Below are positions 23,145 to 25,680 of a stretch of 25,680 nt of DNA, piece after piece. Below the pieces are notes generated by a model, which was not told where the DNA came from, searched no databases, and was given only the letters and a program-made list of their open reading frames with translations. The position numbers and the translations under genes are program-made. Within the stretch, counting starts at the first letter, position 1. The number at the start of each line of letters is the position of its first letter. Origin of the DNA: Paracoccaceae bacterium (GTDB lineage Bacteria > Pseudomonadota > Alphaproteobacteria > Rhodobacterales > Rhodobacteraceae); contig JALWQC010000150.1 in assembly GCA_027080755.1 (NCBI GenBank), positions 1 to 25,680 of the forward strand. The letters run 5' to 3'.

Positions 23145-23615
23145 ATGAAAAATCTGTCTTATATTCTGAATGTCGTGTTGATCGCCTTTATCGGCTACAT
23201 GGCCTATAGCTTCATCTACGACGGCAATGTTGCCACGGGCACCGAGGACCGTACCGCCGTTGTGCTGACCTCGGCCGAAAAAGCCGAAGTTCTGGGCGAG
23301 ATGCGCGGGCTGCTGGAAACCGTGCAAGCGGTTATCAATGCCGCCACCTCGGACGATGTCGCCTCCATCCCCGAAATCGTCAAGCCTTATGGCATGGCCG
23401 CCGTTGAACAGGAATCCGTGCAGCTGGCCGCAAAACTGCCGCTGGAACTGAAAACCATGGGCTATGATGCCCACCGCGCGATGGATGCGCTGGGGGAAAT
23501 GGCGGCCAACGGCGCCTCGGGCGAGGAAATCCTGTCCACACTCGGCGGGGCTATGGGGCTGTGCGTCAGCTGCCACGGCACCTATCGTTTTGTCGCCGAA
23601 GAGGACGTGAAATAA
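23145..23615 (+). CDS. Membrane-anchored c-type cytochrome with C-terminal haem site (cytochrome c'/c556-like)
   Basis: Encodes a 156-residue protein. One hydrophobic helix at about 6-25 lacks a good signal-peptidase site and probably anchors it in the inner membrane with the rest in the periplasm. The single haem-binding motif CVSCH is at 140-144, close to the C-terminus, and the region between (about 42-135) is predicted mainly helical. That order, helices first and haem site last, is the pattern of the four-helix class II cytochromes c (c' and c556). It probably carries electrons or binds a small ligand such as NO; this is inference. It is a single-gene unit with its own promoter and terminator, divergent from parC. 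The axial ligand other than the motif histidine is not clear. Confidence 0.75.
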   Translation: MKNLSYILNVVLIAFIGYMAYSFIYDGNVATGTEDRTAVVLTSAEKAEVLGEMRGLLETVQAVINAATSDDVASIPEIVKPYGMAAVEQESVQLAAKLPLELKTMGYDAHRAMDALGEMAANGASGEEILSTLGGAMGLCVSCHGTYRFVAEEDVK

Positions 23616-23645
23616 TCCCATCCCTTTCCACATGGGGAAAACTGC

Positions 23646-23673
23646 ACCGGCGGGGGAAACCTCGCCGGTTTTT
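23646..23673 (+). terminator. Rho-independent terminator after the cytochrome c gene
   Basis: ACCGGCG (23646-23652) pairs with CGCCGGT (23663-23669); a G-U and two G-C pairs can extend the stem inward, leaving a small loop. A run of Ts follows directly (23669-23674). It lies 30 bases beyond the cytochrome stop and separates it from the SDR operon. Confidence 0.9.
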
Positions 23674-23735
23674 TGTTGCTTTCCATGCGGCGCGATATTT
23701 CGTAAGCAAGAGTCCGGTTAAACAGGGAAATCGAC

Positions 23736-24569
23736 ATGTCACAAAAATCCATCCTTATTACCGGCTGCTCCTCGGGGATCGGCTATGATGCGGCCCATAC
23801 CCTGCACAAACGGGGCTGGCGCGTGTTTGCCACCTGCCGAGCCGAGGCCGATTGCGAACGGCTGCGCGCCGAAGGGCTGGAAAGCCTGCGGCTGGATTAT
23901 CAGGACGAAGACAGCATAACCGCCGCCGTGGCCGAGGTTCTGGAACGCACCGGCGGCACACTGGATGCGCTGTTCAACAACGGCGCCTATGCCATTCCCG
24001 GCGCGGTAGAGGACCTGTCGCGCGACGCCCTGCGCGATATTTTCGAGACCAACCTCTTTGGCCAGATAGACCTGTCCAACCGTCTGCTGCCGGCAATGCG
24101 CGCGCAGGGCCACGGGCGGATCATCCACAACTCGTCCGTGCTGGGGTTTGTGTCCACGCCTTTCCGCGGCTCCTACTGCGCCACAAAATTCGCGCTGGAG
24201 GCCCTGACAGACGCCCAGCGCATGGAACATCGCGGCACCGGCATCCATTTCATCCTGATAGAGCCAGGCCCGATCCCGACCGATTTCCGCAAAAACGCGG
24301 CCAAACAGTTTGAAAAATGGATCGACTGGCAACATGCCTACCGCAAGGATTTCTATGAAACCGTGGTGCGCAAGCGGCTTTACGACACCTCGGGCAAGCC
24401 CGACATGTTCGAACTGCCCGTCTCTGCCGTTACCAAAAAGCTGATTCACGCGCTGGAATCCCCGCGCCCCAAGCCCCGCTATATGGTCACCACCGCGACC
24501 TATATTTCCAACCTGATGCGTCGTATTTTCCCCACGCGGATGCTCGATTCTATCCTTAGCAAACAATAG
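23736..24569 (+). CDS. Short-chain dehydrogenase/reductase (SDR) family oxidoreductase
   Basis: Encodes a 277-residue classical SDR. The NAD(P)-binding glycine motif TGCSSGIG is at 9-16. The catalytic tetrad is N106, S134, Y147 and K151 (YCATK), with the usual 13-residue S-Y spacing. The structural motif usually written NNAG reads NNGA here (81-84). An arginine at about 35 (ATCRAEAD) suggests NADP(H) preference. The C-terminal 80 residues are basic and carry a hydrophobic stretch (YMVTTATYISNLMRRIFP), possibly for membrane contact. It probably oxidises or reduces a hydroxyl/keto group of a lipid or hydroxysteroid-like substrate; the true substrate is unknown. It begins a tight plus-strand unit with the HIG1-type gene (8-base gap) and the adenosyltransferase gene. 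Confidence 0.82.
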   Translation: MSQKSILITGCSSGIGYDAAHTLHKRGWRVFATCRAEADCERLRAEGLESLRLDYQDEDSITAAVAEVLERTGGTLDALFNNGAYAIPGAVEDLSRDALRDIFETNLFGQIDLSNRLLPAMRAQGHGRIIHNSSVLGFVSTPFRGSYCATKFALEALTDAQRMEHRGTGIHFILIEPGPIPTDFRKNAAKQFEKWIDWQHAYRKDFYETVVRKRLYDTSGKPDMFELPVSAVTKKLIHALESPRPKPRYMVTTATYISNLMRRIFPTRMLDSILSKQ

Positions 24570-24577
24570 GCCGCCCC

Positions 24578-24781
24578 ATGACACACGATCCGTTATTCAT
24601 ATTTCTGGCCGTCACCATGCTGGCCGTTCTGGCCGTTCTGCTGATCGGAGTCATCGGATTCGCCAAGGGCGGGAAATTCAATGCGAAGAACGGCAACAAG
24701 CTGATGCAACTGCGGGTGCTGTTGCAATTCGTAGCCATCGTTGCCATCCTGATATTCGTCTGGATACGCGGAGGGAACTGA
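24578..24781 (+). CDS. Twin transmembrane helix small protein, HIG1 domain type
   Basis: Encodes a 67-residue protein with two hydrophobic helices (about 7-28 and 43-63) joined by a basic loop containing GGKFNAKNGNKLMQLRVLLQ. That loop plus second helix is the core of the HIG1 (hypoxia-induced gene 1) domain. Mitochondrial relatives such as Rcf1 assist cytochrome c oxidase and respiratory supercomplexes; in alphaproteobacteria the role is less clear. It lies 8 bases after the SDR gene and one base before the adenosyltransferase gene, so all three are probably one transcript. Small size is normal for bacterial members. Confidence 0.8.
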   Translation: MTHDPLFIFLAVTMLAVLAVLLIGVIGFAKGGKFNAKNGNKLMQLRVLLQFVAIVAILIFVWIRGGN

Positions 24782-24782
24782 C

Positions 24783-25355
24783 ATGGTTGTGCTGAACAGG
24801 ATCTACACCCGAACAGGGGATGCCGGGCAAACGGCGCTGGGAAACGGCACCCGGGTGTCCAAGACCTCGGCCCGGGTTGCGACCTATGGAACCGTGGATG
24901 AGACCAATGCCACCGTCGGGCTGGCGCGCCTTCATGCCAGCGGGGATATGGATCTGGCGCTGGCCCGTATCCAGAACGACCTGTTCGATCTTGGCGCCGA
25001 TTTTTGCCGCCCCGACATGGCCAAAGACAGCGAATCCGAATATCCGCCGCTGCGCATGGACCCGCGGCAGGTGGCGCGTCTGGAACAGGAAATCGATGAA
25101 ATGAACGCGGATCTGGCCCCGCTGCGCAGCTTTATCCTGCCCGGGGGCAGCCCCCTGTCGGCCCATCTGCACCTGTGCCGGACAGTATCGCGCCGCGCCG
25201 AGCGTCTGGCCGTGGAGCTGATGGACAGCGAGGACATAAATGCCGCCGCTGTCCAGTATCTCAACCGTCTTTCGGACTGGTTTTTTGTGGCCGCCCGCGT
25301 CGCCAACGCCAATGGCGCCGACGACGTTTTGTGGCAGCCGGGGGCAACCCGCTAG
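24783..25355 (+). CDS. Cob(I)alamin adenosyltransferase, PduO/MMAB type
   Basis: Encodes a 190-residue ATP:corrinoid adenosyltransferase of the PduO family. Family motifs are present in order: TRTGDAGQTAL (9-19), which binds ATP triphosphate; YGTVDETNATVG (35-46); FILPGGS (117-123); CRTVSRRAER (132-141); and NRLSDWFFV (161-169). It transfers the adenosyl group of ATP to reduced cobalamin to form coenzyme B12, used for example by methylmalonyl-CoA mutase. The protein should be cytoplasmic and trimeric. A GGAGGG site (24770-24775) lies within the end of the HIG1-type gene, 7 bases before the ATG, which means translational coupling. Its TAG stop overlaps the stop of the convergent hydrolase gene. 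No other cobalamin gene is in the window. Confidence 0.9.
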   Translation: MVVLNRIYTRTGDAGQTALGNGTRVSKTSARVATYGTVDETNATVGLARLHASGDMDLALARIQNDLFDLGADFCRPDMAKDSESEYPPLRMDPRQVARLEQEIDEMNADLAPLRSFILPGGSPLSAHLHLCRTVSRRAERLAVELMDSEDINAAAVQYLNRLSDWFFVAARVANANGADDVLWQPGATR

Positions 25356-25680
25356 ACGAACAACGCCGCCCGCACGGCATCGGCCAGAACCTGTTCGCCC
25401 GCCGCCGTCAGATGCGTATTGTTCACCCCCTGATGCCAGACGGCCCAGTCCCCCTGCGCCACAACACCGGCCAGAACCTGCCCGCGCATAAACGCATAGG
25501 TATCCACATAGGGCACCCCCTCGGCCTGCGCGGCGGCCTGCTGTTTGACCCGAACCGTGCGGCGCAGGCTTTGCTCGCTGTCCGGCGTATCCCCACCGCT
25601 CGGGAAATTCAGGTAATGCGAGCCGATCACCGCCACCCGCGCCGTTCCGGCCGCCTTCACCTGCTGCACCCACTGCCGGA
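25352..25680 (-). CDS. SGNH/GDSL-type hydrolase (partial, C-terminal about 108 residues)
   Basis: This frame is open to the right edge, so only the C-terminal part is seen; an internal GTG at 25669 is unlikely to be the true start. The visible part has VAVIGSHYLNFPSG near its beginning and NNTHLTAAGEQVLADAV near its end. The latter fits block V of SGNH hydrolases, where the histidine of HLTAAG is the catalytic base; an aspartate normally three residues earlier is replaced by asparagine (NNTH). The catalytic serine block lies outside the window. Such enzymes are esterases or lipases, sometimes periplasmic. The gene converges on the adenosyltransferase gene, and the two stops share the palindrome CTAG. 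The function is only tentative. Confidence 0.55.
   Translation of the reverse strand, partial: RQWVQQVKAAGTARVAVIGSHYLNFPSGGDTPDSEQSLRRTVRVKQQAAAQAEGVPYVDTYAFMRGQVLAGVVAQGDWAVWHQGVNNTHLTAAGEQVLADAVRAALFV

Noticed and set aside
1..25680. CRISPR arrays, insertion sequences, tRNA genes, phage or defence islands
   Set aside because: I looked for repeated spacers, transposase motifs, long terminal repeats and tRNA-like cloverleafs by eye and saw none. A dedicated search could still find short RNAs.

Overview
The window looks like chromosomal DNA from an alphaproteobacterium, most likely a marine member of the Rhodobacterales (Roseobacter-type). The basis is high-GC coding sequence, dense overlapping operons, a SoeABC-type molybdoenzyme, an alphaproteobacterial-style ParC and a DmdB-like acyl-CoA ligase. 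This is inferred from protein style and gene content; no marker gene such as rRNA is present. I see no tRNA, rRNA, insertion sequence, CRISPR array, phage gene or recognisable defence system.

Region 1 (1-3787, minus strand) is an oligopeptide-type ABC importer in the order oppA, oppB, oppC, oppD; oppD runs off the left edge. A hairpin lies between oppA and oppB. Region 2 (3788-13093, minus strand) is a polyamine uptake and breakdown cluster: a glutamine-synthetase-like ligase, then potF, potG, potH, potI, speB (agmatinase), puuA and puuB. From potG to puuB the genes overlap by 1-4 bases or lie 10 bases apart. Together they would import putrescine or related polyamines, make putrescine from agmatine, gamma-glutamylate it and oxidise it. 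The later steps (puuC, puuD) are not in the window. A 51-base gap with a strong hairpin separates potF from potG.

A 385-base intergenic region (13094-13478) with a perfect 14-base palindrome separates this cluster from Region 3 on the plus strand (13479-19092). Region 3 holds a lone TauA-like periplasmic binding protein and a three-subunit molybdoenzyme that best fits the cytoplasm-facing sulfite dehydrogenase SoeABC. A TauA-like protein beside a sulfite-oxidising complex suggests organosulfonate use, but the transporter's permease and ATPase and the desulfonating enzymes are absent here. A strong two-way terminator closes the region.

Region 4 (19149-23029, minus strand) is parC followed after 11 bases by a DmdB-like acyl-CoA ligase whose ribosome-binding site overlaps the parC stop. 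Region 5 (23145-25355, plus strand) is a membrane-anchored cytochrome c with a C-terminal haem site and its own terminator, then a tight trio of SDR oxidoreductase, HIG1-type twin-helix protein and PduO-type cobalamin adenosyltransferase. A partial SGNH-type hydrolase enters from the right edge on the minus strand and shares a CTAG stop overlap with the adenosyltransferase gene.

Most of the window is ordinary metabolic chromosome. The points most worth a second look are the TauA-like/SoeABC pairing, the two diverged PuuA-like ligases with an unexplained palindrome, the nested inverted repeats upstream of oppA, the parC-ligase coupling and the anchored cytochrome.
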